NCBI GenBank assembly: GCA_020002185.1
Contig: CM034536.1
Location: 10,564,764-10,628,763 of the forward strand
Origin: Paraescarpia echinospica
Taxonomy: Eukaryota > Annelida > Polychaeta > Sabellida > Siboglinidae
Length of the DNA: 64,000 nt
Direction: 5' to 3'
The position numbers and the translations under genes are program-made. Each line of letters starts with the position of its first letter. Position 1 is the first letter of the stretch. This document shows positions 24,124 to 36,439 of this stretch, piece by piece. The notes beneath the pieces were generated by a model. The model made no database searches. It saw only the letters and a list, made by a program, of their open reading frames with translations, and was not told where the DNA came from.

Positions 24124-26710
24124 TAACAAGATTGCCACCCATAGAATTAACTCTAGGTGGCAGGTGGACAAGGAAGCCCTTTGGCTTATCGAGAGTCCAA
24201 CCCTTTTATCTATGTGTATCCCGCCCTTCTGAGGTATGTGTCGATTTTATTTTTAAACATATTCACGCTACTAGCACCCACACAATCAGCAGATAATCTG
24301 TTCCATTCAATTACAGTCCTTTGTGAAAATGAGAAATTTCTTATATCTAATATACACTGCTCCTTTGCTAGTGTAACTTAATTTCCTCTAGCCCTTCTAT
24401 CTTTCTTAACTGATAAAAAAATATTTCTATCAATATTTTCATAACCACTTATTATTTTAACCACTTCTATCTGATCTACTCTCAATCTCCTGGTGTCTAA
24501 TGTTGTTAAACCACATTCTTTTAGGCGAATTTCATAACTAAGATCCCTAAGTTTTGGTATCATTTTAGTCGCTCTCCTCTGTACTCTTTCTAGCATATCT
24601 ATGTCCTTCTTGCGATATGGCCTCCATGCTTGTATACAATATTGTAAATGAGGCCTCACTATTGTTTCGTACAGCGTTATTATTAGTTATTTGTCCTTGT
24701 ACGCTATATTTCGCCTAATTAATCCAAGGATTTGATTTCGCTTTGAAGCTGCAATTCCGCACTGCTCTGAAACCTTCATATCAGCCCTAATGGTTAACCC
24801 TAAGTCCTTTTCTTTTAAAGTAGTACTTAGTATATTGTATATTCTACCTCTTCGTTCCAATGTCTTGTGTGGAGGCATTTACATTTCCCAAAATTGAACA
24901 GCATTTGCCACGTTTCAGACCATTTCATCAACCTGTCAAGATCATCTTGTAAATGCTGTCTATCTCCATCACTTTTAATCCTTCTAAACACTTTTGTATC
25001 ATCCGCAATTTCAACACCTTGCTTGTTATTTCATCAATCAAATCGTTGATATATATTAAGAATAATATAGGTCCTAGTACTGATCCCTGTGGTACCCCAC
25101 TCAATACCGATTTCCAGTTTGAAGCCTCCCCATCAACTACTACCCGTTGTCTTCTGTCCATTTTTCTATCCAGTTTATTATACCATTTCCTATGCCATGG
25201 GCCTTTAGTTTAATCAGTAATCTTTGAGGTGGAACTTTGTCGAAAGCTTTTTGAAAATCTAAGTAGACGATATCTACTGGTGATCCCTCATCTACCCACT
25301 TAGTGATGTAGTTATGTTTAACAAGAAAATCCACCATGTGATCTTTAATTAGTCTTTCTAATAATTTACAAATCACTGATGTTAAACTCACTGGTCTATT
25401 GTTCTCTGACTTGTTTCTCGAACCTTTTTTAAATAGCGGTATAATGTTTGCCTCTTTCCATTCTAAAGGAACCACTCCCTCTTCTAATGACAAATTGAAA
25501 ACTGTTGCAAGCGGTATGCTAATTTGTTCTATAATTTCCAATAGTAGTTTGGGCGGAATCCCATCCACTCCAGGTGATTTATTATTCTTCATAGCCCTTA
25601 TTTTCTTAGCTACAATTTTCGGGGTTACAATTAGCTGTCCTAAATAGTCTGAATCTGCCCCCTTGAACTTAGCCTCTGGTACTGGCAGTGAACTAATATC
25701 TTCCCTGGTAATCACTGAACTAAAATACTCATTCAGGTCTTCTGCCATTAAGAATCCCTCTGATATTATATTTCCAGCACTATCTTCTAGAGGACCGACC
25801 TTATCCTGAACTTTCTGTTTGCTTCGAACATACGCATAAAAATCTTGCTGTCATGTTTTATATTACTAGCTAATTGTTGTTCATAGCTTCTCTTTGAATT
25901 TCTAATTTCAGCTGTAGCTTGGTTAAGTGCTTCTTTATAACTGTTGTAGTCTTCATAATTTCCAGTACATCTACATGACTTCCACATCATTTGTTTATAC
26001 TTAATTTTTCTACTGGCTTCTTTCGATAAGTGTTTCCTTTCGGACCGTTTCCCTTGTTTTTTGAAGGGTACAAATTTATCGACTAGGCACTTAATTTCAC
26101 TCTTTAATATATTCCAGCATTCTGTTGCTGTCTTTTTTTTGGTGTTATTCCAGTCTATCTTTGCTAAATATTTCCTTATGTCCTTATACCTTCCTTTGTG
26201 GAAATTTATCCTATACTGCTTTTTATTATTCCTTTCTGATTTTACTTTGATGGTAAAATGTATCTGGTTGTGATCGCTACTCCCCAGTGGCTCACATATC
26301 TTGACATTGTCAACTAATTAATTCTGTGAGGACAAAACTATGTCTAACACATTCTCTCCCCTAGTTGGTTCTAGCACATGTTGAGAAAGGAAAGTATCTT
26401 GAACTAAAACTAAAAACTTGTGGTCCTCATTCCCCATACTCTGTAGAGATTTCCATTGTATGTGCTCGTGGTTAAAATCCCCCATAATAATGCAGTCCCG
26501 CATGCTTACTTCCCTTATTGCGTTTTGTATTTTTTTATTCTCTTCTATGCTTATGTTTGGACTTCGATAAACTAACCCAACTGGTAACGTTGTGTTTCCT
26601 GTAACTATGCTACACCAAACAGCTTCTTCGCAATCTGCTTCTCTGTCTAATTTTATTTCATAAGCCTGGATATATTCTTTAATATATAAAATAACTTCAC
26701 CTGGTGAATT
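24124..26710 (-). mobile_element. CR1-like LINE copy 2, 5'-truncated and broken
   Basis: The 3' end at 24124 shares the TCTTGTTAAA-type terminus. On the minus strand, frames 26710-26318 carry the EN C-terminal half (YIKEYIQAYEIKLD, MGDFNHEHIQW, LEPTRGENVLDIVLSS); the EN-RT linker is near 25990-25787; RT (MKNNKSPGVDGIPPKLL, LDFQKAFDKVP) is at 25748-25140; the thumb is at 24878-24378. Relative to copy 3 it has an in-frame deletion of the QHGF-containing stretch near 25310 and a frameshift that destroys the catalytic FADD near 25020. The 5' break lies inside the EN domain near 26710. Confidence 0.9.
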
Positions 26711-26865
26711 AAAACTAAAAGGTCTCATTGTTAATATTAATGCATACGACGTTTTAAACGTTACTGTGAACAATTACAATATGACACAATTACTACACGG
26801 GAAACACGTCCAGTCAATCATGAAATATTCATTTATGTATATTGGTATATGTTTTCCTGCAGTGC

Positions 26866-27145
26866 ATAATGAAAATCCCTCATAAAACGCTGCATTTAGA
26901 AAATTGACATCTGTGCGAATCATTCTCTCCACGTACCTGTAGAGATAAATGATGCGACACAAATACTGTTCAGTAGTAACTGTTACAGTGTAGATAGTGT
27001 TTCTTCAAAGTCCTGCAACTCTCTGACACAAGCAACGCTGCTCGTTCATACGTAAACACGCATTTAAATAATAACGTATATTTAGAAACACCGCTTGTTT
27101 GCGACATTAACATAATTAATTAAGTTGGCAGGATTGGTCGCTTTC
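26866..27145 (-). pseudogene. Third Ig-like exon remnant of the Ig/mucin/TM family
   Basis: This stretch aligns over most of its length with 34850-35105, the region of gene 2 that holds an intron and the C-terminal part of its Ig-like exon. The acceptor ATCTCTACAG is at 26937-26946, followed by the same start (VRGENDSHRCQF here, VRGQNDSLRCRF in gene 2). A TGA follows after about 18 codons and the GLYKV end is not preserved, so the exon is dead. It lies between genes 1 and 2 on the same strand. Confidence 0.55.
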
Positions 27146-27439
27146 AGCTTGAGCACCAGAAGATGTTCAATATGGTGGGCGGGGCGGGGGGGCAAGATGT
27201 TGGATAAGAGCATATGGGGCAAACATGCTCTAGTCTCTCTAGCATGCTCATACCTCCTCAACCAAGATATTGAGGGATTACCTCGGTTCCGACGCTAATG
27301 TATTAGTAGAATAATCGTTTTAAAAAATCCAGATAAAGCAAACATATTATCACACTGTTTTGTGTAAATCAGGTAAATCAATCAAACGTTAAATTTCGAA
27401 CTGACCAATTAACCGACTTACTGTGCTGCAACATCCGTT

Positions 27440-27461
27440 TGTGTGTGTGTGTGCGTGTGTA

Positions 27462-27530
<69 letters not shown>
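27440..27530. repeat. (GT)n microsatellite
   Basis: About 90 bp of GT repeats with GC and AT interruptions at the left edge. Confidence 0.95.
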
Positions 27531-27531
<1 letters not shown>

Positions 27532-27534
27532 GGT

Positions 27535-28695
27535 GTGCGGCTGTGCTGTGTTAGTCGTCGCACCAGCCTGGCAGAGACAAATTAATTTAATTATTATTCT
27601 TATGAGCTCACAAATCCGATTTTGCTATTCAGAATTTATTTAACTCATTAACAGTGAAATGTGCATAAGGAAAACGAACAAGGGACGCGCTGTTGGGACA
27701 TTTGTGCAGGCATGTCACGGAAAGGTAGTCTTCTCGGTGTTACACCAGCGGATTTTTGAAGAAAAAAAAAATTTCTTCAATTTAACTGTGTGATTCTGCT
27801 TAATGATGCAGTTTGCGTATGAGCTATTTGTCTAAGTTAAACTGTCCGCCTGGCGTTGTCCTTATTGTGGGCCACTGAGCGTTGAACAGATCTTCTGTAT
27901 GGTCTTGCAGTATTCAAATAGCAACACGTAGGCTACATCGTTAATTGGAAGGAGTGTCCTGCGTTATTGTTCGAACACACTAGTCATCCGTCAGACATGT
28001 CACAACACTAATCTCCGTTTTGTTTATCACTGCATCAACAATAATCCAATTAGACAGACTAAATAAGTAAGCTGTGTTCAAACATCCACGAATGGATAAC
28101 CAGTATCAGTATACTATATATACTAAGCAGCATTATATTAATTACAGGATCTAGTAACAGGGACAGCTTGTATATCGCTACTATCCGCCCAATAGTGCGC
28201 TCATGACACTCCCAAATTGACCAGTTTATAATATAAGATCAATGTCTTAGCCATCATAGAACGAAACAACTACTATTATAAATATTGTAACGTCCATAAA
28301 GACCAGTGAGACCAAATTAATATGTGTGTGTGTTTATATGCGTGTGTATATATGTGTATGTGTGCGTGCATCCGTGCGTGCGTGCGTGCAAGCATGCACG
28401 TGTGTATAATAATCAGTTCACACGTATTCCTTTGAGTAAAATGGAAAGGACATTAATAACACATATTATGTAGATTTACTTATTTACTTTTTATCATATA
28501 TCGACAAAACTGTCTTCTACGAAGTATGACTATCGGTTGTTAGTTGCCCGTATTTTGGGGAGTTAAATGCTGATTGCTTACGGGATTGCATACGTCTATG
28601 TACCCATTAAGTCAACGGACATTACCGGAATTAGAAACCGTTTGTACACCAGTCTGCATCAATACAAAACGTCCAGTACACATTGTACTCGTACG
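27535..28695. other. Gene-free stretch with a short GT/GC-rich tract
   Basis: A GTGTGT/GCGTGC tract lies at about 28322-28408. No exon recognised. Confidence 0.4.
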
Positions 28696-28714
28696 TGTTG
28701 ACTCATAAGGTAAA

Positions 28715-29335
28715 CCCAATTTGTCATTGAATCAAAGTGTCACATGTTGAGGGTTGCTAATGAATTTAAGACCGTTGGTATATTGTCTGCTGAATATAGA
28801 GTAGAACATTTAAAGTTGGGCCACATGTTCAATATTATCAATGGTAATGCACCAGCATATTTAAGAGCAAATGTTGAAATGGTTCATCATAGATACCCCA
28901 CAAGAGCCAGCGAATTGACATGTGTTATTCCCAGAGTAAAGGGTTCTGGACAAACTACTTTCCTTTATACAGGCATATGCCACTAGAACAACTTGCCAAT
29001 TGAAACAAAACAATGTCGATCTAAAATTTGTTTTAGAAAAAAGGTGACGACACTTTTATATAGTAGACTATCTTTACGTTGCGTCTTAATATTTAATGCA
29101 TAATATTTATTTTATTGTATTTTAAATTTGCAATTTATTACATATATAATACTTTTGTAATCGTACTATTTATTTTTTATACCTTAATTACTTATTCACT
29201 ATTTTTTTAGGACAGGAAATAAGTGTACTATGTGTGCTTTTATGTGCTATATTTGGTATTATTATATATATATATGTCATATTTGTTCTAGTTATGTAAT
29301 GCATCTATATAACTTTACTGAATAAACTCACTCAC
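28715..29335 (+). mobile_element. LINE 3' end (Jockey/CR1-like C-terminal fragment)
   Basis: The frame 28744-28986 and its continuation past a TAG resemble the extreme C-terminus of Jockey/CR1-type ORF2: EYRVEHLKLGHMFNI, NGNAPAYLRAN, YPTRASEL, PRVKGSGQTTF, then NLPIETKQC and FRKKVTTLL after the stop. An AT-rich 3' UTR follows with AATAAA near 29320. The RT domain is absent, so it is a strongly 5'-truncated insertion on the plus strand. Confidence 0.7.
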
Positions 29336-29627
29336 ATTTTACAACATTAATTTACAATCGGCTTAACTGGTCAATACTATTAATGCAGGCACGCCATTCT
29401 GTGATAGCAATATCACTAATACATATTTGTATTTCTAGTATGTAGCATCTGCATCAGTAATTCATTAAGGATATTACATAACCTATCAACAAAATACTAC
29501 TATTTTGCATAGGGAAAACCGTCTAAAACATGTTCAATCTATAAACGTATCCCAAGAAAAGCAGAGTGCACAAATATTTCGATGTCTCACTTTTTCGTTT
29601 TCGTAATACTAGTCTTAGCGCCAACTA

Positions 29628-30095
29628 GTGCTCGCACACGCACACTCACACGCACACACACACACACACACTCACACACACACGCACGCACACGCACACG
29701 CGCACACGCACACACACGCACACGCACACACACACGCACACGCACACTCACACGCACACACACACACGCGCACACATACATACACACAAACACACGCACA
29801 CACACATACACACGCACGATCGCATGCACGCACGCACACACACACACACACAGACACACACACGCACACACACACACGCACACACACACGCACACGCACA
29901 CTCACACGCACACACACACACACACACACACATACAGACACACACACGCGCACACATACATACACACAAACACACGCACACACACACGCACACACACGCA
30001 CACACATATACACACGCACGATCGCATGCACGCACGCACACACACACACATGCACAAACACACACAACACACGCAAACACGCACGCACCCACACG
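29628..30095. repeat. (CA)n/(CG)-interrupted microsatellite with internal duplication
   Basis: About 465 bp of CA-rich DNA. A block with CGCACACATACATACACACA and CGCACGATCGCATGCACGCA occurs twice, 180-200 bp apart, so the tract also grew by segmental duplication. Confidence 0.95.
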
Positions 30096-30099
30096 CATG

Positions 30100-30735
30100 C
30101 AACTGACCCGCACATATTTATTAATTCCCAAGATGCCAATGTGCCCAGGTGTACGCTCAGCATCCACGCGTGACTCAACATGCATGATTCTGTGTCGAGG
30201 CATTTTAGGGGTGATTCATAAATTAATCAAACGCACATACACATTGTCCTCCGTATGTCCATTACGACCAGGCAACTTTTCTGTTTTGCAGAACAGCAAC
30301 AATTGGTATCTGGTTAGATTGCCAGCGGATGAGGGACAGTGTAATGGCTATGTAAATGCACAAGGTATGCCTGATTACCTTTACTAACTAACTAAAGTTG
30401 TAAAATGACAGTCAATGTTTGTTATCTCCTGCATGAGACACGTTCTTGTTTCTACGGTTCTGTTGTAGACGCGTTTGTGGAATTCAAGCAAGTGGCGTAT
30501 CTCTCTTGTCTCTTTCTTATATCAAATATGTGTCTTCGTCTGAAACATTTGGAATTGTAAATAAACTACACCAGAGCACATTTTAATAAAACACAAATGC
30601 CAAAATGCAAGATCCACCACGTTTAAACAAAATGTTGCGGGTAGAACAATTACAGATTTGTCGAAAGAATAACGACCTTTCTTATTTTCTCTCGCTATTT
30701 TACATTTTGCCACCGTATGTGGTATGTGCGCGTGC
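30100..30735. other. Gene-free stretch
   Basis: Nothing recognised apart from composition-driven frames. Confidence 0.35.
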
Positions 30736-30739
30736 GCTC

Positions 30740-30890
30740 CCGTGTAATTGTGTGTATGTGTGTGTATGTGTGTGTGTCTGTGTGTGTGTGTGCGCGCGCG
30801 CGCGAGTGAGCGTACATGTATGTGTGTGTTTTTGTGTGTGCGTGCGTGTATGTGTTAGCGTGCGCGTAGTGTGTGGTGTGTGATGGGTGG
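30740..30890. repeat. (GT)n/(GC)n microsatellite at the 3' end of the RTE copy
   Basis: GT repeats with a CGCGCGCG core directly follow the minus-strand RTE 3' end, as is common for RTE elements, which end in simple repeats. Confidence 0.85.
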
Positions 30891-30891
30891 T

Positions 30892-33185
30892 GTCTCGTGG
30901 TTGGGTGAAGACCTCAGCATGTCGTATCCAAATCTGCCTGTCTTGCTCTATCCCCTGCCAGATGGTGCCCTTCCAGATTCGTCTAGTTCATCTCACCACC
31001 GTCTCGCCGGTCTTCTTCTAGATCGTTTCCCTTCGTAAGGTCTCCAGGTTGTGATACGCGATGTCTATCGGTTATCTCCTGGTCTACTGATATGCCTTGC
31101 CCAGGTCCACTTCTGGCTTCTGATTTGTTCTGTCGCGTCTATGACTTTGTCTTCTCTCTTACCCAGATGTTTGCTTTTCTCTCCCGAAATGTGATGTTTA
31201 ATGTACTTCTTTCCATCTTCGTTTGTGTGGCTGCTAGCTTGTACTTTGCCTGGATGGTGAGTGCCCGTGTTTCCCCGCCCTATGATATCGCTGGAAGTAC
31301 GTATGAGTTGTAGACTTGTCTCTTCAATCAGGTTCCAAAGTTACTCTTGAAGATGTCGTGGTGTTTGACGTATGCTGTCCAACCGGCGGTGATTCTTCTT
31401 TGAATATCCTTGTCTTGGTTTTTGTCACTGATATTGTATTGCTGATATCTCAGACAGACGTAGCTTTCAACGTTCTCTATCTGAGTGGTGTTGATATATA
31501 TATGTTCATCTTTAGACCTTGCTTTTCACTTTCGTCAGCTGCCTCATGCAGCATTTTTTTGTAGTTCTTGCAGTGTAATTTCGCATATGAGTATGTCGTC
31601 GACGAAGTGAAGATGACTGAGATATTCTCCATCTATCTTCAAGCCTCTGGTATATCAGGTCTTCGGAATATGCTTTCGAATGTTGGCGTAAACAGCTTGA
31701 GGGATATGGTATCACCCTGCCGTAGTCCTCTCTTAATGTTGAACTTCTTGCTCTTTTTGTGTAGGTGGACTGTCACAGAGCTGGTGGTGTATATATCTTT
31801 CAGGAGTTCGATGAACACGTATTCCATCCCCTGTTCTTGAAGGGAGGTCAGTATTGCTTGAGTTTGCACCGAGTCAAAAGCCTTCTCGTAGTTAACGAAA
31901 GCGATGCAGAACGGGATATATTATTGGCACTTCTCGTTCAGTTGGTTTACGACGTTGAATACCTGCTTCTGAATCCTGCATGCTCTCGTGATTGGTTTTC
32001 GTCGAGTGTCTTTTCTAGCCTATTCATTAGTATAATTGTAAGTAATTTGTAGATGTTTGATAAGAGACATATTGTTTTGTAGTTCGTTATGTCTTTCTTA
32101 TTTCCCTTCTTGAAGATCATCACCATATTTGCGTTCTTCCATGCCATGGGCATTCGTCTTTCTGATAAGCATTTAGTATACAGCTTAACCACAGTGTCTT
32201 CGATATTGTATGTTCTCCTGCTTTTCAATGTGTACAAAGTCGTGGCCTGATGTCTTCCCATTCTTCATATCTCTTAGCGCTGCTTCCACCTCCCATGGTG
32301 TTACCTCTGGTAGCACTTTCGGGTCGGTGTGAATTATGGTATTCTGTTCCCTGTCGTATAACTCGGTGTAGAATTCCTCTATTCGTTCCATGATCATATC
32401 TTGTATTTCTCTACCCTGTTTGTTAAGAAGTGTAATTAGTCTATATCTTCCTAGTGCCTGTGTTCTTCTGGCTTTCTTCAGGCTCTTTGATGTCATACTA
32501 ATTTTTCGTATGATATCTTGCTTGTATTCCTGATGTCTTCCTTCGCTTTCTATTTGATGGTTGTGTATATTTCTGCGTACTGTATTTATTTTTTACGGTC
32601 GCCTTTATCCACCATTTCTCCTCGTTTCTTCATCAGTGCTCGTGTTGGGGACAATATTCTCATCTTTACATGCCTGTTGATTGCTTTGGCTACACTTGTC
32701 GCACATAGTTGGATCATCTCAGTGATGTTTTCGCTCATGGTGTCGATGTCGTCTATTTCTTGTAGTGTATCGAATCGATTTCGCAGTTCGAGTTGGAATC
32801 TTTTTTGTTCTAATTTGTGTCATATCTACACTTAGTGCTCTCTTGTTTATGAATTTCTTCCTTAAGCATTGACGTCCACTTTGATGCTCATTACCATTCT
32901 GTTGTCACTTCCGATGTTAACTTGGTTGATGACAGTTACGTCAGTGACCATGTGTTGTCACGATGTAGTCAATTTAATTCGTCGTTTCTACATTTGGGCT
33001 TTTCCTCGTCCATTTCCTCCCTGCTTTCTTCTAAAACATGGTATTCATGATTTTGTACATTCTTCATGTTGCCCATTCTACCAAGGTGTCGCCTCTTTCG
33101 TTTCTCACACCTACGCCAAATTTGCCTGTTGCCGTTCCCGAAATGTTTGTTCGTTTCCCTACTTGCGCATATAACGTCTAAGGTA
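30892..33185 (-). mobile_element. RTE-like LINE, copy A, decayed
   Basis: Minus-strand pieces match the plus-strand RTE copy at 44.8-46.5 kb. The EN-side segment is near 33185-32970. The EN-RT linker and RT follow (ALRDMKNGKTSGHD, MAWKNANMVMIFKKGNKKD, NQSREHAGFRSRYS), then IKRGLRQGDTIS near 31735. A maturase-like or C-terminal tail is near 30990 (LEEDRRDGGE). It is broken by frameshifts and stops, and sits immediately downstream of the TM exon of Ig/mucin gene 2, with only about 85 bp between them. Confidence 0.85.
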
Positions 33186-33390
33186 CTTGCTTGCATGTAT
33201 GCTTATGAGTGTCTAAATGTGCGTGCAGGTACGCATTATAGCGAAGCTACAATAAATACATAATCTCACCTGGTAATCATGAAGCCGATACAGGCGACGA
33301 CACTGATGAGGAAAAGGACTATGCCTATCACAGTGATGGAAACTACAAGAGAAACAACATAACTTAAATTACGACGAATTTCAGATGGGT

Positions 33391-33615
33391 AACTACACCG
33401 ACTCATCTGATATCATCTGAAGGTTGACCATGAATAACTACACAAAGTCATCTGACACCACCTGAAAGTTGACACTGAGTAACTACACCGACTCACCTGA
33501 CGCCACCTGAGTGTTGACACTGAGTAACTACACCGAGTCTCCTGATATCACCTGAGGTTTGACACTGAGTAACTACACCGACTCATCTGACATCACCTGA
33601 GGGTTGAGACCGAGC
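33391..33615. repeat. Five tandem copies (45 bp) of a splice-donor region
   Basis: Units start at 33391, 33436, 33481, 33526 and 33571. Each holds, on the minus strand, one or two CAGGTG-type donor candidates. Gene 1 has a single copy of the corresponding sequence at its stalk-exon donor (about 20536). Confidence 0.9.
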
Positions 33616-34599
33616 GAGTTTCGGATGAAAGAGTCGGCGTTGTCACTCGTTAGACGTTAGTGTCCCTGTTTAAGTCCACTGCAGATTCTGGCACCCTTTC
33701 CTCTCGGCCATCTACTTCCGTTGTTCGCGTAGCTGAAGTGCTTCCTAAGTCACTTGTAATGCTAGTGACACAGACAAACGGCGTTGTTCTAATCGGTCCA
33801 ACAACAGCTGGTGTTGTTGTAGTTTGTTTATTGTTCGTACTTGCTGTAGCAGTTGTTGGTTGTATCGTTGTCAGCGGTTTCTTAGTAGATTCATCAGCCG
33901 ACGTTGGCGTCGTGAATTCTGCTAGTGGCTTCTGTGTCGTAGTTTCTCTCATTATCGATGGTTGTTTGTTGTCAATATGTCTTTAATGGTGAATGTTATT
34001 GTAATCGCTGTGGGGGTGGTTTGCCATGTTGTCGTTGACGTCGGCTTTTCTGTTTTTGGTGTAGCAGTTGTTGTCTTATTTGTTGTTGTCGTCGTAGTTG
34101 TAGTTGATGTTGTTGTTGGCTGTGGTGTCGTTGTTGCTCTCTTCGCTGTTGATGAAGGCGTAGTTTTTGTTGTTCGGTCAGTTGTGATTTTAGTCATTAT
34201 TGGTGTGGTGTTAATAATTATAGTAGTTGGCTTTGTTGTAGTAGTTGTTGGTTTTGTTGTAGTAGTTGTTGGTTTTGTTGTAGTAGATGTTGGTTTTGTT
34301 GTCGTAGTTGTTGGTTTTGTTATCATAGTTGTTGATTGTGTTGTAGTAGTTGTTGGTTTTGTTGTAGTAGTTGTTGGTTTTGTTGTCGTAGTTGTTGGTT
34401 TTGTTGTCGTACGTGTTGGTTTTGTTGTAGTAGCTGTTGGTTTTGTTGTAGTAGTTGTTGGTTTTGTTGTCGTAGTTGTTGGTGTTATTGTTGTAGTTGT
34501 TGGTTTTCTTGTCGTAGTTGTTGATGTTTGACAATCAATACCGATCGGACCATCTGTCGTTATACCTCCTGCAAGGAACAGCGAATCTAACAGAAACGC

Positions 34600-34603
<4 letters not shown>

Positions 34604-34660
<57 letters not shown>
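34604..34660. repeat. (CA)n microsatellite in the intron of gene 2
   Basis: About 28 CA units. It sits at the same intron position as the (CATA)n tract of gene 1, since both are followed by GATGGTGTT and ATGAAACG. Confidence 0.97.
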
Positions 34661-35104
34661 GATGGTGTTATGATGAAACGCCGTAAGTTATGTTACACGA
34701 CAAGAAACGCAATATTGTTTTCCACTGTTTTAGCTCAACAGAAGTTAATTTGCCCAAGATAACGTTACGTGGTTTTACCAGAACACAATTGTTTCACCAT
34801 GGACATTCACCATAAATTTGTACTTTGTACAGTCCGCCACTATCCATCAGCGCATAATCAACCAAGAAAATGTTAGCAAATCGACATCTAAGCGAATCAT
34901 TCTGTCCACGTACCTCTAATAAGATACAACACAAAGACTTGTTCAGTAATATCTGTAGATAGTGTTTCTTCAAAGACATGCAACTCTGACACAAGCAACG
35001 ATGCTCGTTTACATGTATACATGCTTTTAAATAATAACTCATATTTAGAAACACCGCTTGTTTACGACAATAACAAGATTAATTAAGTTGGCAGGATTGG
35101 CCGG

Positions 35105-35900
35105 TGCATGATATTAGCAAGAACAACGGAAGTTGTTGAATATGGCGTATATATGTTGGCTTGTATATATATTTCGCAGTCTGTTTCTAATTCAAATTCC
35201 TCTTCACTAATCAAGTCAGGATGTATTGCAATGAATACCCCTCCTCCTCTCTGTTCTTCAGTTCTTTCCTTTCTGTATACATTGAATTTATCCGGAAAAT
35301 ATTCAGCATCTAATATACTTTTTGCTAAGCCAGGATTCAGTGCCAATAATTATGTCTGGCTTGGAGCTATCAATGAGTGACATAAATTTAGGCTTCTTGT
35401 TTTTAGTGATTGAAAGTTTAGGTTGATGATTCTCAATGGATTTTTAGTATTAGGAATACGACTGTAATTGTGCTTTTTTTTCTGATTTGAAAGAGATGAT
35501 GTGTGACGTGGAGGTTCTAACCCGGCTGGTGTTGTAGGGAGTTGAATGGAGTCATCATTTGATTGAGAGATATGTTGGTATATATTTCCAGAAAGTTCAA
35601 TGTCGTCATAATAGAAAAGGGTATTACTGAAATTAGGCATTTCACATTTTAGGCATTTCCATGATGTGTTGGTATTTTGCATTGTTTGATATATTGTGTC
35701 TCAGACGTTTTCACATTGCGTGTGGAACCAAGTATTGCAGGGGTCGCATCAAATTGCTTTATGATTCCACGGTACTGTTTTTTTGCAAACACCACAAGGG
35801 TACTTGGGTTCTCCGGGGCCGGAATTTAATTCAATGTCACTCCTTGGTTTGTGCTGGTGTTGTTGATGGGCAATGCCTTGATGAGAGAAAGCGATCCTGG
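35105..35900 (-). mobile_element. LINE fragment with PHD finger fused to endonuclease start
   Basis: Read on the minus strand with two stops removed from consideration, the order is a PHD-type zinc finger and then the apurinic-like endonuclease start. The PHD segment (about 35805-35650) shows CGVC, CDPCNTWFHTQC and WKCLKC, giving the C-x2-C, C-x2-C, H-x2-C and C-x2-C ligands. The EN start is INLNFQSLKTRSLNL near 35425; then, after a frameshift near 35350, LNPGLAKSILDAEY and RGGGVFIAI follow. This is the arrangement of Jockey/CR1-related elements with a PHD in the protein N-terminus. The fragment stops at about 35105, next to the duplicated Ig-gene segment, and no RT is present. Confidence 0.75.
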
Positions 35901-35919
35901 TGTACTCACAGAAACTGAA

Positions 35920-36360
35920 GTTGCATAACAGTCATTCGTACTATTTTTAATCTCTGCAAATACAACCATGAGAAAAACAACACTCAGGTAAAACATCCTG
36001 TAAATGTATGTTTTCTAAAACAAAAAACCTAGTATTTCTGTTAGTCAGGAAGTGCTACAGTATGGATGGTACTACTATGTGCTAAAGGACAATAGCAAAA
36101 TAGTAGACAATATAGAAGAAAGACTTGAAATGGAAATGTAGAGTCTTCGTCTCAGGGCCTACACTGGGCACAGAAAGAGCAGCACCATTTACGAGGCCAT
36201 GTTAGGCAGATCCATGCAGGAATTTGTTTTTAATGTAAACTTATACTAAGACATGAGTCTAACTAATTCCTACGTATACCTACCAGTCTCAGTGTATTTT
36301 TAACCGATTTGCATGTAGATTAACCTATCGTAGGTGCCTTGGTTACCAGTTGTTTACTGG
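35920..36360. other. Gene-free stretch
   Basis: No exon or repeat recognised. Confidence 0.35.
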
Positions 36361-36439
36361 GCAATAATTTAACAAGATTGCCATCCAGAGAATTAACTCT
36401 AGATGGCAGGTGGACAAGGAAGCCCTTTGGCTTATCGAG

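Larger units (their letters stand above)
33270..34913 (-). pseudogene. Ig-like / mucin-stalk / TM gene 2, damaged paralogue of gene 1
   Basis: Three exons match gene 1. An Ig-like exon part (34913-34811, starting VRGQNDS and ending GGLYKVQIYG) has donor GTGAAT. The stalk exon starts at 34568 (acceptor CCTTGCAG, start PIGIDCQ as in gene 1) and has an even longer TTTTTKPT repeat. The TM exon (33342-33270, 73 nt, acceptor TTCTCTTGTAG, donor GTGAGA) encodes ITVIGIVLFL. Phases match gene 1. The stalk frame shifts near 33975 and a TAA at 33650 replaces the Tyr codon of gene 1, before the TM exon. The donor equivalent to gene 1 is mutated in the nearest copy, and the region is tandemly duplicated (33391-33615). 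Most likely a pseudogene, or a secreted variant if spliced differently. The rest of the Ig domain and the signal exon are not found. Confidence 0.7.

Noticed and set aside
33962..34531. Valine-rich plus-strand frame of 189 codons and a Cys-Ser-Trp frame inside it
   Set aside because: Antisense of the Thr/Pro stalk exon of gene 2; the minus strand has splice sites and homology to gene 1. The same applies to 20742-21221 over gene 1.
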